This document shows positions 37,323 to 46,074 of a DNA stretch of 64,000 bases, one piece after another. Numbering within the stretch: the first letter of the stretch is position 1; each line of letters opens with the position of its first letter. Source of the DNA: Alistipes sp. Zagget8 (GTDB taxonomy: Bacteria; Bacteroidota; Bacteroidia; Bacteroidales; Rikenellaceae); NCBI GenBank assembly GCA_001941065.1, contig MSHJ01000010.1, positions 310,001-374,000 on the forward strand. Direction: 5' to 3'. Position numbers and translations under genes: made by a program. Below the pieces are notes generated by a model. It was not told the DNA's origin. It saw only the letters and a program-made list of their open reading frames with translations, and ran no database searches.

Positions 37323-37514
37323 ATGATTATCATGCCGGTAAAAGAGGGCGAAAACATCGAACGCGCCCTGAAAAAGTTCAAACGTAAATACGAGCGCACG
37401 GGCGTCCTGAAGGAGCTCCGCCGCCGCCAGTATTTCACCAAGCCTTCGATTTCGAAGCGCGAGGCGATGATGCACGCTGTTTACGTGGAACACATGTACC
37501 GCGACGAGGAATAG
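37323..37514 (+). CDS. rpsU: 30S ribosomal protein S21
   Basis: A 63-residue basic ribosomal protein. MIIMPVKEGENIERALKKFKRKYERTGVLKELRRRQYFTKPS matches the Bacteroidota S21 form. In this phylum S21 sits near the 3' end of 16S rRNA and helps to hide the anti-Shine-Dalgarno sequence, in line with the lack of SD sites here (known from Bacteroidota ribosome work). It stands alone and is followed by a terminator. Confidence 0.95.
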   Translation: MIIMPVKEGENIERALKKFKRKYERTGVLKELRRRQYFTKPSISKREAMMHAVYVEHMYRDEE

Positions 37515-37534
37515 TCCCCGCAAGGGATGAAACC

Positions 37535-37575
37535 AAAACCGGCCGTTTCCGATGGGAACGGCCGGTTTTCCGTTT
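37535..37575 (+). terminator. intrinsic terminator of rpsU
   Basis: AAAACCGGCCGTT (37535-37547) pairs with AACGGCCGGTTTT (37557-37569), a 13-bp perfect stem whose ends are A/T runs. Confidence 0.82.
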
Positions 37576-37677
37576 CAAAACGGGCCTTTTGAACGGAAAA
37601 CCGAAGAAATTGCCCCGTATTGGAAATCGCAGATCAGCCCCGGACGGTAATTTTGTGAAAAAATACCGATACTGCCC

Positions 37678-40344
37678 ATGAACCGAATCATTGCCCGATC
37701 CTGTCTGCTGATCTTTACACTCTGCACCCTCCACCGCCTGACGGCGCAACCCGCCGACACCGGTGTGCGGATACTCTGGAACCGCGGCGGAATAGCCGGG
37801 ACCGTCGAGGTGTCGAACGGACGCCTGCTCGGCCTGCAAAACGCCGGCAGCAAACCCGCATCCGGAAACTCGTTCCGGATCGCGAAACGCCAAACCCCGG
37901 AGCTGACCGTGCGGATCGGCGGCGCACACTGCGACCCGGGACCGGAGCCGACGCTGATCACCGTGCGAACCGCAGCGCAGGCATTCTCCTTTTTCCTCCG
38001 GGACGTGAACGCGCAAACCCCGGTCTATATCCCGCAATACGGCGTCATCGTCGTGCCGCAGTCGGACACCCGGAGCTATGCCCGGATCGAGCAGGAAATC
38101 CGGTCGCGCGGACTGTCGACCAAGCGCCGGCAGATCGAGCGGGAGCCCGAAGCGGCCTTCGACCCTATCGCGGCCCGCACGCGCAACCTGAGCGTCCCCG
38201 TCTGGCTGGGACTGGGGCGTGACATCCGGATGTTCGAGATCACCGAAGAGCTGCAGGATACCCCCAACGAAGATAAGATCATCCGTCCGATGCGCTCGTC
38301 GGCCTCGTTCGACTTTCCCCAAAAGCCCGGCCATCCCGTCAGTTACCGCTACGCCGTGGGGCGCGGCATCGGGGCCCTCAACAACATACACCGCTGGCTG
38401 GAGGAGGGCGCACTGCCGATCTACCACTCCCGGATGCAGGACGACGACATCGTGTACCACACCGTCTCGTTCGCCGCGTTGGAGCAGTCGGAACTGACCG
38501 AGAAGCACGTGAAAGGCACCCATTACCTGCTCTCCGACGCTTACAGCCCCGGACGGGTTTTCACCGAGGCCCAGCAGCAGCGGCTGGAGCAGCTCCGCGC
38601 GGGGATGCGGATGCCGTCGGAAGAGGTGGTGCTCTTCAGCCGAACGGAGATCAGCAATACGGGGCAGGTTCCCCGCTATGCCTGGGTCAAGGTCCCGACC
38701 CCGGGCGCGGGACTGCCTCATGCGTTCGACTACCGCACGGGATTCTCGAAACTCGCGGAAGACGGTTCCGTCTTCTGCGTCTCGCAATGGAACGGCCGCC
38801 CGATGTACAACGAGGAGCTGGCGGTGCTGATACAGCCGGGTGAAACGGCCGCTTTCGATTTCCGGCTGACGCACCTCCCCATCCCGGAGGAGCGGGCGGA
38901 GAGACTGCGCCAACGGTCGTTCGAACAGGTATACGCCGAATGCCGCGCATACTGGAACCGCAAACTCGCGGCCGCGGCCCGCATCCGCCTGCCGGAGAAG
39001 CGCTTCGACGAGATGGTCCGCGCGGGTCTGCTGCACCTCGACCTCAACACCCTCGGCGAGGAGCCTTCGGGACCGCTGGCCGCCAAAACGGGCGTCTACT
39101 CCCCCATCGGAACCGAAAGCGCCCCGATCATCCAGTTCTACTGTTCGATGGGGCTGACAGAGCTGGCCCGCAAATCGCTCGACTATTTCATCGACACGCA
39201 GCAGGAGAACGGGCAGATCATGAATTACTACGGCTACACGATCGAAACGGGCGCCGTGCTCTGGAACGTCGGGGAGTATTTCCGGTACACCCGCGACGCT
39301 GCGTGGATACGCCAGAACTGGCCGCAGCTCGTCAAAGCCTGCGATTTCCTGATCCGGTGGCGGGAGCAGGACGGTCCCCTGATCCGCGGCAAGGTCGCCG
39401 ATCCGGAAGACACCTACCACCAGTTTATGCTCAACGCATACGGCTGTCTCGGCATGAGCCGTATGGCCGAAACGGCGCAGGCGCTGGGGATGCCCGAAGC
39501 CGGGATTCTGCAGGCCGAGGCCGAAACCTGGCGGCAGGCGATACGCCGTGCCGCCATGGAGAGTTTAGCCGTCTCACCCGCCGTCCCGATGGGCGACGGG
39601 ACCTGGAGCCCGACGCTTCCGCCGTGGACCGAAGCTCCCGGCCCCCGCCTGCTGTACCAGCAACGGGAGACGTTCCGCTCGCACGGAACCTTCACGGGTC
39701 CCGACGCGGGGCTCGGGCCCATCTACCTCGTCTTCTGCGAGATTTTCGGACCGGAGGAGCCCCTCTCCCGCACGGTGATGGAGTACGTCGCCGAGGTGAT
39801 GTGCCAGGGCAACACCGGATTCAGCCAGCCCTACTACGGCAAGCTCAACTGGTGGCAGGCCGTGCGCGGGGATGTCAAACCCTTTCTGAACACCTACTAC
39901 ACGACCGTATCGGCCCATGCCGACCGGGAGACATACAGTTTCTGGGAGCATTTCTACCGCCTCAGCCCGCACAAGACGCACGAAGAGGCGGAATTCCTGA
40001 TGGAGACCCGGTGGATGCTCTACCTCGAGCGAGGCGACACGCTGCACCTCTTCCGGACGATCCCCCGGGCGTGGCTCGGAGCGGGAAAGGAGATCGCATT
40101 GGACAACGTTCACAGCTATTTCGGTCCCCTGAACGCCCGGGCGACCGGGTTGAAGGAGGGCCGTCTGGAGGCGGTCGTCACCTGTCCCGGCGACCGGAAA
40201 CCCCGCTGCGTAATCCTCCGGCTGCCGCATCCCGAGGGATTGAAGCCCCGGAAAGTCACGGGCGGCGTGTACCTGCCCGAAAGCGAGAGCCTGCTGATCG
40301 ACGATTTCGACGGGGAAGCCCGGATCGTCCTTGAATTCGACTAA
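37678..40344 (+). CDS. secreted protein with predicted alpha/alpha-toroid glycosidase fold (paralog 1)
   Basis: An 888-residue protein with a signal peptide (about residues 1-23, LTAQ cleavage). Residues 30-430 look like a beta-sandwich region; 430-820 are helical and resemble a six-hairpin toroid (FDEMVRAGLLHLDLNTL, GTESAPIIQFYCSMGLTELARKSLDYFIDTQQENGQIMNYYGY, ETGAVLWNVGEYFRYTRD, GDTLHLFRTIPRAWLGAGKEI). The closing block is a beta-domain. This is the layout of GH78, GH95 or GH65-type enzymes, but I recognise no catalytic motif; the DUF4450 group is another possibility. It shares a layout and short motifs with the next gene. The stop is 11 nt before it, so the two are an operon. Confidence 0.72.
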   Translation: MNRIIARSCLLIFTLCTLHRLTAQPADTGVRILWNRGGIAGTVEVSNGRLLGLQNAGSKPASGNSFRIAKRQTPELTVRIGGAHCDPGPEPTLITVRTAAQAFSFFLRDVNAQTPVYIPQYGVIVVPQSDTRSYARIEQEIRSRGLSTKRRQIEREPEAAFDPIAARTRNLSVPVWLGLGRDIRMFEITEELQDTPNEDKIIRPMRSSASFDFPQKPGHPVSYRYAVGRGIGALNNIHRWLEEGALPIYHSRMQDDDIVYHTVSFAALEQSELTEKHVKGTHYLLSDAYSPGRVFTEAQQQRLEQLRAGMRMPSEEVVLFSRTEISNTGQVPRYAWVKVPTPGAGLPHAFDYRTGFSKLAEDGSVFCVSQWNGRPMYNEELAVLIQPGETAAFDFRLTHLPIPEERAERLRQRSFEQVYAECRAYWNRKLAAAARIRLPEKRFDEMVRAGLLHLDLNTLGEEPSGPLAAKTGVYSPIGTESAPIIQFYCSMGLTELARKSLDYFIDTQQENGQIMNYYGYTIETGAVLWNVGEYFRYTRDAAWIRQNWPQLVKACDFLIRWREQDGPLIRGKVADPEDTYHQFMLNAYGCLGMSRMAETAQALGMPEAGILQAEAETWRQAIRRAAMESLAVSPAVPMGDGTWSPTLPPWTEAPGPRLLYQQRETFRSHGTFTGPDAGLGPIYLVFCEIFGPEEPLSRTVMEYVAEVMCQGNTGFSQPYYGKLNWWQAVRGDVKPFLNTYYTTVSAHADRETYSFWEHFYRLSPHKTHEEAEFLMETRWMLYLERGDTLHLFRTIPRAWLGAGKEIALDNVHSYFGPLNARATGLKEGRLEAVVTCPGDRKPRCVILRLPHPEGLKPRKVTGGVYLPESESLLIDDFDGEARIVLEFD

Positions 40345-40355
40345 CCTGTTTATCT

Positions 40356-43300
40356 ATGAATCAATTCACTAAAATCCTGCGACGGCTGCTGCCGGGATTG
40401 ATCGCAGGACTCGGAAGCGTGGCCGCGTATGCCTCCCCGGCGGAGTCCCGCTATCTCGACATCACCCCTTTCGGAACGGTATGCCGCTGGAATTCCCCGG
40501 ATTCGCCGCTGGGCGAAGAGGCCGGCGAAAGTTCGGCCTGCAACCTCGGCATCCGGTGGTGGGACGCACGCGACATCCGCCACATCGAGGTCACGTGCCG
40601 CAACCGGGCAACCGAAGCGACGGCCGCCGCGCTGAAAGTCGAATACTGGCACGACACCTGGCCGGACAACCCGCCCGAAATGTCCTCGTATGAAGACGAG
40701 GACGACGATCCGTGGCGGGGCGAATGGGTGCAGGCCGCGGCCGATGCGACCCTGCACGGGAATAAAATCACCTATACGTTCCGGCCGCTCGGCCGGGAGG
40801 AGCTTCCGACAGCGGACCGGCTGCCCGGCGCGGTCACCTACCGCCGCACGCTCAAAATACGGGTGACATTCCCGGAGCAGTACCGGGCCGAAATCCGGGA
40901 CATTGCGGCTTTCGCCATGGCCGCACTGCAGGACGAACGGTTCCGGATCGAGTTCCTGCCCGGGGAAAAACCCGCGCAGAGGCTCTCCGGCCGGATCGAG
41001 GTTTTCAACGGCCGGCTGGAGGGGCTCTCCGGCTGGAACTGGCGGTCCGGCGACCGGAAAACCGCCCCCGAAGCGTGGAGCATAGCCGCACGGTCCGGCG
41101 GCAAAGGGATCGTCGTGCGGGCCTCGACGGCGCGGCCTCTGCTGCCCGGCTCGAACGAAGAGACCGTCGTCACGGTCCGGACCGGCGGCGGGACCTTCTC
41201 GTTCGCGACGGCCGACGTGGCGGACGGCCCGCTCTACATCCCGGCCTTCAACGCCTATGTGACCTATGCCGACGACCCGGCCCCGTTCCACGAATCCATC
41301 GTCAAAGGCTCCTCCATCCGCGAACAGATCGCCGCCGAGCCCGAGCAGTCCTACGCACGGGCCAGCCGGGAGATTCCGGCCAAAGACCCCACCTGGGACC
41401 AGTCCGGACGGCGCATCTACCTGCCGCTGGCCTGCGATGCCAACTGGCAGAAATTCGCCGTCGAATGGGGCGGCAACCTCATCATCGACCGGCTCCGGGC
41501 CAACGTGCGGGGCAAGGCGCTCGGCATGTGCACCTGGAACGGCGATGCGATCAACTGGAACATCGGGACGGGCGAGAGCCCCTGCTATGCAAGGACCCCG
41601 GAGAACTGCCGCATGTCGGTGCTGAACGACCACCTGCCCGTGGTCGGCGCTGGATGGAACCACGAAGGGCTGCTGTTCGAGGAGGAGGCGTTCGTCACCT
41701 TCACGGAAAACGCCCCGCTCGCGCCCTCCGACCCGTCCCGCGACGAATTTGCCCCCGCGGTGCTGCTGGTGAAACTCCGGGTCACGAATCCCTCGCTGAA
41801 ACCCCGACAGGCCCACGTATGGCTGCAGGGAAACGACGCGCTGACGGAGCTTTCGCTGGAGAACGGATTTATCTACGACCGGGCCGGTGGCAAAAAGCTC
41901 CTGCGCGGCCACGTCTGTGGCACGCGGCCCGGTTTGCCGGAACCCGCGGTCAGCGGTCACGGGCTTCACTACACCGTCGAGCTGGAGGCCAATGCGTCGG
42001 AAACCTTCGAATTCCGGTTTCCGTTCATCGGCAACCTCACCCCGTCGGACGAACAGCTGTTCACGGCGCTGGACTACGCCGCGGAACGGGAGCGGGTCGT
42101 CGGCTACTGGCGCGACCTGGTGCGGAAAAGCACGGTCTTCAACGTCCCCGACGCCGCTTTCAACGACCTGGCCCGGGCGGTGGTATCGCACATCCGGATG
42201 AGCGTGATGCGGGACCCCGAAAGCGGGCTGTACCTCGTTCCCGCAGCGTCGTTCAACTACCCGGTCTATGCCAACGAATCCATCTTCCAGACCGTCCTGC
42301 TCGACCGGCTGGGCGACGCCGCGACCGTGAGGGACTACCTCGAAACGTTCCTGCGGCTCCAGGGCAGCCGCAAACTGCCGGGAGACTACACCGGGGACCA
42401 GCGGGAGGTGTTCCACGGCGTGAAGATCTCCGACAGCAACGACTACACAGCCCTGGGATACAACATGAACCACGGCACGGTGCTGTGGGGGCTCGCCCAC
42501 TATTACATGCTTTCGAAAGACGGCGCATGGCTCGAACGGGCCGCCCCGCAACTGATGAAGGGCGCCGACTGGATCGTCAGTCAACGGCAACGGACCCGGG
42601 TCACGGACAGCGACGGACAGCCCGTTCCGCACTATGGACTGCTGCCGGCCGGGATGCTCGAAGACTGTCAGGAGTGGCGTTACTGGTACGCCACGAACGC
42701 CTACTCCTACCTGGGACTGCGCTCCGTGGCGGAAGCGTTCCGCGAGGCCAGACGCCCCGAGGCCGCGCATTACGCCCAAGAGGCCGAGGCATACCGCCGC
42801 GACATCCTGAACAGCCTGCAGCGGGCCATGGAGCTGAGCCCCGTGGTGCGGCTGCGCAACAACACCTGTGTGCCCTACGTCCCGGTGCGGCCCTACCAGC
42901 GGTTCCGCTATTTCGGGTCGAAAAAGTCGGCCTATTACGACCGCTACGGAAAGGGCATCCGCCCCACCCTGCGGCTGTCGTCCACGCGCGAGGTGCTCTA
43001 CGGACCCGTCACGCTGCTGAAAACCGGACTCGTCGACGCCCGTTCGGAGATGGCGGAATGGATACTCGACGACTGGGAGGACAACCTGACGCTCTCCACC
43101 TCGCTCAATCTCAACACCCACGGGTGGGTCGACGACGAATACTGGTTCAGCCGCGGAGGCATGGTCTTCCAAGCCGCGCTGCAAAACCCCATCAGCGTCT
43201 ACCTCGACCGGCACGAAACGAAATCGGCGATCCGCAGCCTCTACAACAATTTCAGCGCCCTGTTCTACCCCGACGTAATCGCCCTGACCGAAGAGTACCG

Positions 43301-43718
43301 AATGTGGAAACACGCCAGCGGGCCGCTCTACAAAACGCCCGACGAGGCCCGCATGGTCGGCCAGATCATCGACCTGCTCCTCGACGAGAAGGAGGGCGAA
43401 ATCCGGCTGGGGAACGGCATCCCGCAACGGTGGCTGGAGCCGGGGCAGCAGGTCGTGCTGCGGGGGCTCCGCACCCGCTACGGGGCGTTCAGCTACACGC
43501 TCGCGCACGGTGCGGCCCCGGAGACCGTCGAAGCCGTGGTCTCCCAGCCGGAAGAGGCCCCCTGCGTCCTGCTTTTCGTCCACGCACCCTTCGGAAAGCC
43601 GATCCGCTCGGTGAGCGTGAACGGCCAACCGTGGAGCGATTGGGATGCGGACCGGCAGGCAGTCCGCCTGCCCCGGGGCATTCCCGAACTCCGGGTGGTC
43701 GTCGACTACCGGAACTGA
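40356..43718 (+). CDS. secreted protein with predicted alpha/alpha-toroid glycosidase fold (paralog 2)
   Basis: A 1120-residue protein with a signal peptide ending near AAYA-SPAE. An extra N-terminal beta domain (about 27-200, with GIRWWDARDIRHIEV) precedes a region equivalent to paralog 1 (FNGRLEGLSGWNWR, VVTVRTGGGTFSFATADV, GPLYIPAFNAYV). The helical half (about 600-1000) includes YPVYANESIFQTVLLDRLGD, NMNHGTVLWGLAHYYMLSKDGAWL and RYWYATNAYSYLGLRSVAEAF, and ends in PQRWLEPGQQVVLRGLRTRYGAFSYTLA, a C-terminal beta-sandwich like that of several toroid GH families. Function is not known; a polysaccharide-active enzyme is likely from the fold and the neighbouring PUL. Confidence 0.72.
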   Translation: MNQFTKILRRLLPGLIAGLGSVAAYASPAESRYLDITPFGTVCRWNSPDSPLGEEAGESSACNLGIRWWDARDIRHIEVTCRNRATEATAAALKVEYWHDTWPDNPPEMSSYEDEDDDPWRGEWVQAAADATLHGNKITYTFRPLGREELPTADRLPGAVTYRRTLKIRVTFPEQYRAEIRDIAAFAMAALQDERFRIEFLPGEKPAQRLSGRIEVFNGRLEGLSGWNWRSGDRKTAPEAWSIAARSGGKGIVVRASTARPLLPGSNEETVVTVRTGGGTFSFATADVADGPLYIPAFNAYVTYADDPAPFHESIVKGSSIREQIAAEPEQSYARASREIPAKDPTWDQSGRRIYLPLACDANWQKFAVEWGGNLIIDRLRANVRGKALGMCTWNGDAINWNIGTGESPCYARTPENCRMSVLNDHLPVVGAGWNHEGLLFEEEAFVTFTENAPLAPSDPSRDEFAPAVLLVKLRVTNPSLKPRQAHVWLQGNDALTELSLENGFIYDRAGGKKLLRGHVCGTRPGLPEPAVSGHGLHYTVELEANASETFEFRFPFIGNLTPSDEQLFTALDYAAERERVVGYWRDLVRKSTVFNVPDAAFNDLARAVVSHIRMSVMRDPESGLYLVPAASFNYPVYANESIFQTVLLDRLGDAATVRDYLETFLRLQGSRKLPGDYTGDQREVFHGVKISDSNDYTALGYNMNHGTVLWGLAHYYMLSKDGAWLERAAPQLMKGADWIVSQRQRTRVTDSDGQPVPHYGLLPAGMLEDCQEWRYWYATNAYSYLGLRSVAEAFREARRPEAAHYAQEAEAYRRDILNSLQRAMELSPVVRLRNNTCVPYVPVRPYQRFRYFGSKKSAYYDRYGKGIRPTLRLSSTREVLYGPVTLLKTGLVDARSEMAEWILDDWEDNLTLSTSLNLNTHGWVDDEYWFSRGGMVFQAALQNPISVYLDRHETKSAIRSLYNNFSALFYPDVIALTEEYRMWKHASGPLYKTPDEARMVGQIIDLLLDEKEGEIRLGNGIPQRWLEPGQQVVLRGLRTRYGAFSYTLAHGAAPETVEAVVSQPEEAPCVLLFVHAPFGKPIRSVSVNGQPWSDWDADRQAVRLPRGIPELRVVVDYRN

Positions 43719-43724
43719 AACAGA

Positions 43725-43763
43725 ACCGGCGGACCGCTCAAAAGCAGTCCGCCGGTCTTTTTT
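43725..43763 (+). terminator. intrinsic terminator between convergent glycan genes
   Basis: ACCGGCGGAC (43725-43734) pairs with GTCCGCCGGT (43747-43756), followed by CTTTTTT. It ends the toroid pair and may also stop the minus-strand GH78 transcript. Confidence 0.82.
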
Positions 43764-43776
43764 CCGGGAAGGTTCG

Positions 43777-46074
43777 TCACAAAGCCCGGTCGCACACGAT
43801 CCGGTGCTCACCCGCCGTCAGCAGGAACGCGACACGCCCGTTGCGCTGCCAAGCGCTGTTGACGCGCCGCTGCCGGGCGGAAGGTTCCCGGCCGTCGATC
43901 GTCGCCGCACCGGCCGACTCCGGCAGCCGCACCACGGCTTCCGTCCCCTCCGGAACGGTCAGCCGGAGCTCGAAACCGCCGTCGCCGTTCGTGAAAGCCG
44001 AACGGATCGTTCCGCGGACCGTCGGCACGTCGATCGACGCCGCGCCGAACGATGCCGGATCGGGCTTGACAAGGAACGTCCGGTAACCCGCCTCCAACGG
44101 CGCGATTCCGCACAGCTGCCCGGCCAGCACGGTCAGCGCCCCACCGCTCCAGGCATGGTTGGTGGTGCCTCCTCCGAAGCCTTTTTCACCGATGCCCCAC
44201 CCTTCGAACAGGGTCGTATGCTCCGGGGAATCCACCATTTCGGCAAACCGCGTCCGGGTCCGTTCGAGCGCATAGCGGCCATATCCCATGCGGAACAACG
44301 CCTCCATCACGTATTTTTCCATATAGGGACTGGCGTGAAACTCCGTCTGCAGAACCTTCAGCAGGGCGGGATAATGCTCTTCGGGCGCGATGCCCGCGAG
44401 CACGGCCAGTGCCTGCGCCCGGTCGTCGGTCTCGCCCTCGTAAGCCGGATGGCGGTAGGACGTGCCGTTCCAGCAGGCGTTGTAACCCGCCTTCACCTGT
44501 TCCGCCGCCGCCCGGTATGCGGCGGCATCGTCCCCGAAGCCGAGCAGGTCGGCCATGTCGGCGGCGCCCTGCAGGGCCAGGCTGTGCCATCCCGCGAACA
44601 GCAGGCGGATATCCCGGTTGTCGCCCCAGTCGCCCCATGTCCAGCCGCCCTGGCGGAACTCCGTCAGCCCCGTTGCGTCGAGGCTCCAAAGCGCGAGGTA
44701 CTTTTTCACGGCGGGATAGACGGCGGCGACGGTCTCCGCATCGCCCGTGTTCATGTAATAGTTCCAGAATCCGTAGTGCCCGACGCTCGCCAGCATCTGC
44801 CCCGGCAGTTCGCTGTCGTAATTGCCTGCGGGCACGGGCGAGAAGAGCGCCCCGTCGGGTTTCTGCCACGCGGCAAGTTCCAGCATGGCCTTACGCATCA
44901 GCGCATGGGCCGAGGTGGAATAGCTGTAAAAACTCTCGCCCATCAGCAGCACGACATCGCCCCACCACTGGGCGCGTTCGCGGTCGGGGCAGTCGAAATA
45001 GTTGTCGCGCATATTCACGTAGAGCGTGCGCAGGGCCTTTTGCCAGAAGCGGTTGTAGAAATCGTCGTCACAGGAGAAACTCCCCGAAGCCTCGGTGTCG
45101 TACCCGGTCTGGCGGTAGGCGACCTTCCCGATCTCCACCCCTTCGGGCACATCCAGCACGATCTGCTGACCGTTCATCCACCCCAGCGACTCGTAGGTCT
45201 GCGTACCCGGACGGGTCACATACTCCGCCCACACATTCCACTGCCCGCCGGCATAGGCGTGGTCGGTGGCGATTCCGACGAGACGTCCCCCGACCGGATC
45301 GGTCAGCGTCAGCACCGGCGTCAGCTGCATATTGTAGGGCAGCTGCGCCGTGACACGGCCGTCGGCACGACGTTCGAACGGAACCTCCTCGATCCCGAAA
45401 TCCTTCCATTGCGGAATGGGCCGCTCCACGAGGCGGTTCCAGGGAGCATCGCCCCAGCCGCCGACGGCGACCGCCGGGCGGAACCCGTCGAGTTCAGCCG
45501 CATCGGCCGTCTGCCAGCCCGCCATCTCCTGCCGGGCATCGAAGCGGATGTTCGACTCGGCCAGCCGGAAATTGGGCTGCGGATCGCCCGCGGTGCCATA
45601 CGCCGGATGAATCCGGCACAACCACGTCGAGTCGCTGGCCAGTTCGAAACCCCGGCTCTCGGAGGCGACGATCACCCCCGAGCGTCCACTGTCCCTGTGC
45701 GAAAATCCCTCCTTGCCGAAATGCCACAGCAGCAGGGCGATCCGGTTTTCGCCCCGGTGCAGGTAGGGCGCCAGATCCACGCGGTCGTAATAGGTGTCGT
45801 CGGGCGTGGGCCCGCGCTTCAGGCCCCCTTCGAAGACCACGAGGTCGCCGTTGACCCACAGCCAGTATTTCGTATCGGCGGCGATGCGCACCACCGCCTC
45901 GCGGGGAATCTCCGCCACCCCGACATTGTGCCGGTAGGCGATCCAGGTATTGGGCTGGTCGGCCCCCGCCTCGCCGGAGGTTATCCAGCGGGCTTCCGGA
46001 GGGCTTGAAACACCGCAGCCGCCCAGCAGGGAGCAGGCGGCAGCGGTCAACAGCAAGGTGTGCATTCTCATCAT
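43777..46074 (-). CDS. alpha-L-rhamnosidase-like lipoprotein (GH78-like)
   Basis: A 765-residue lipoprotein (lipobox SLLGGC, Cys20). An N-terminal beta-sandwich (about 25-200) with KYWLWVNGDLVVFEGGLKRGP is typical of GH78 accessory domains. The helical toroid has DCPDRERAQWWGD (361-373), equivalent to the GH78 acid region DCPQRDERLGW (Glu366 as the candidate acid), then GGWTWGDWGDN, TTNHAWSGGALTV. A C-terminal beta-sandwich closes. It should release terminal alpha-L-rhamnose or a related sugar at the outer membrane or periplasm. The ATG overlaps the GH3 stop (ATGA), so translation is coupled. Confidence 0.85.
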   Translation of the reverse strand: MMRMHTLLLTAAACSLLGGCGVSSPPEARWITSGEAGADQPNTWIAYRHNVGVAEIPREAVVRIAADTKYWLWVNGDLVVFEGGLKRGPTPDDTYYDRVDLAPYLHRGENRIALLLWHFGKEGFSHRDSGRSGVIVASESRGFELASDSTWLCRIHPAYGTAGDPQPNFRLAESNIRFDARQEMAGWQTADAAELDGFRPAVAVGGWGDAPWNRLVERPIPQWKDFGIEEVPFERRADGRVTAQLPYNMQLTPVLTLTDPVGGRLVGIATDHAYAGGQWNVWAEYVTRPGTQTYESLGWMNGQQIVLDVPEGVEIGKVAYRQTGYDTEASGSFSCDDDFYNRFWQKALRTLYVNMRDNYFDCPDRERAQWWGDVVLLMGESFYSYSTSAHALMRKAMLELAAWQKPDGALFSPVPAGNYDSELPGQMLASVGHYGFWNYYMNTGDAETVAAVYPAVKKYLALWSLDATGLTEFRQGGWTWGDWGDNRDIRLLFAGWHSLALQGAADMADLLGFGDDAAAYRAAAEQVKAGYNACWNGTSYRHPAYEGETDDRAQALAVLAGIAPEEHYPALLKVLQTEFHASPYMEKYVMEALFRMGYGRYALERTRTRFAEMVDSPEHTTLFEGWGIGEKGFGGGTTNHAWSGGALTVLAGQLCGIAPLEAGYRTFLVKPDPASFGAASIDVPTVRGTIRSAFTNGDGGFELRLTVPEGTEAVVRLPESAGAATIDGREPSARQRRVNSAWQRNGRVAFLLTAGEHRIVCDRAL

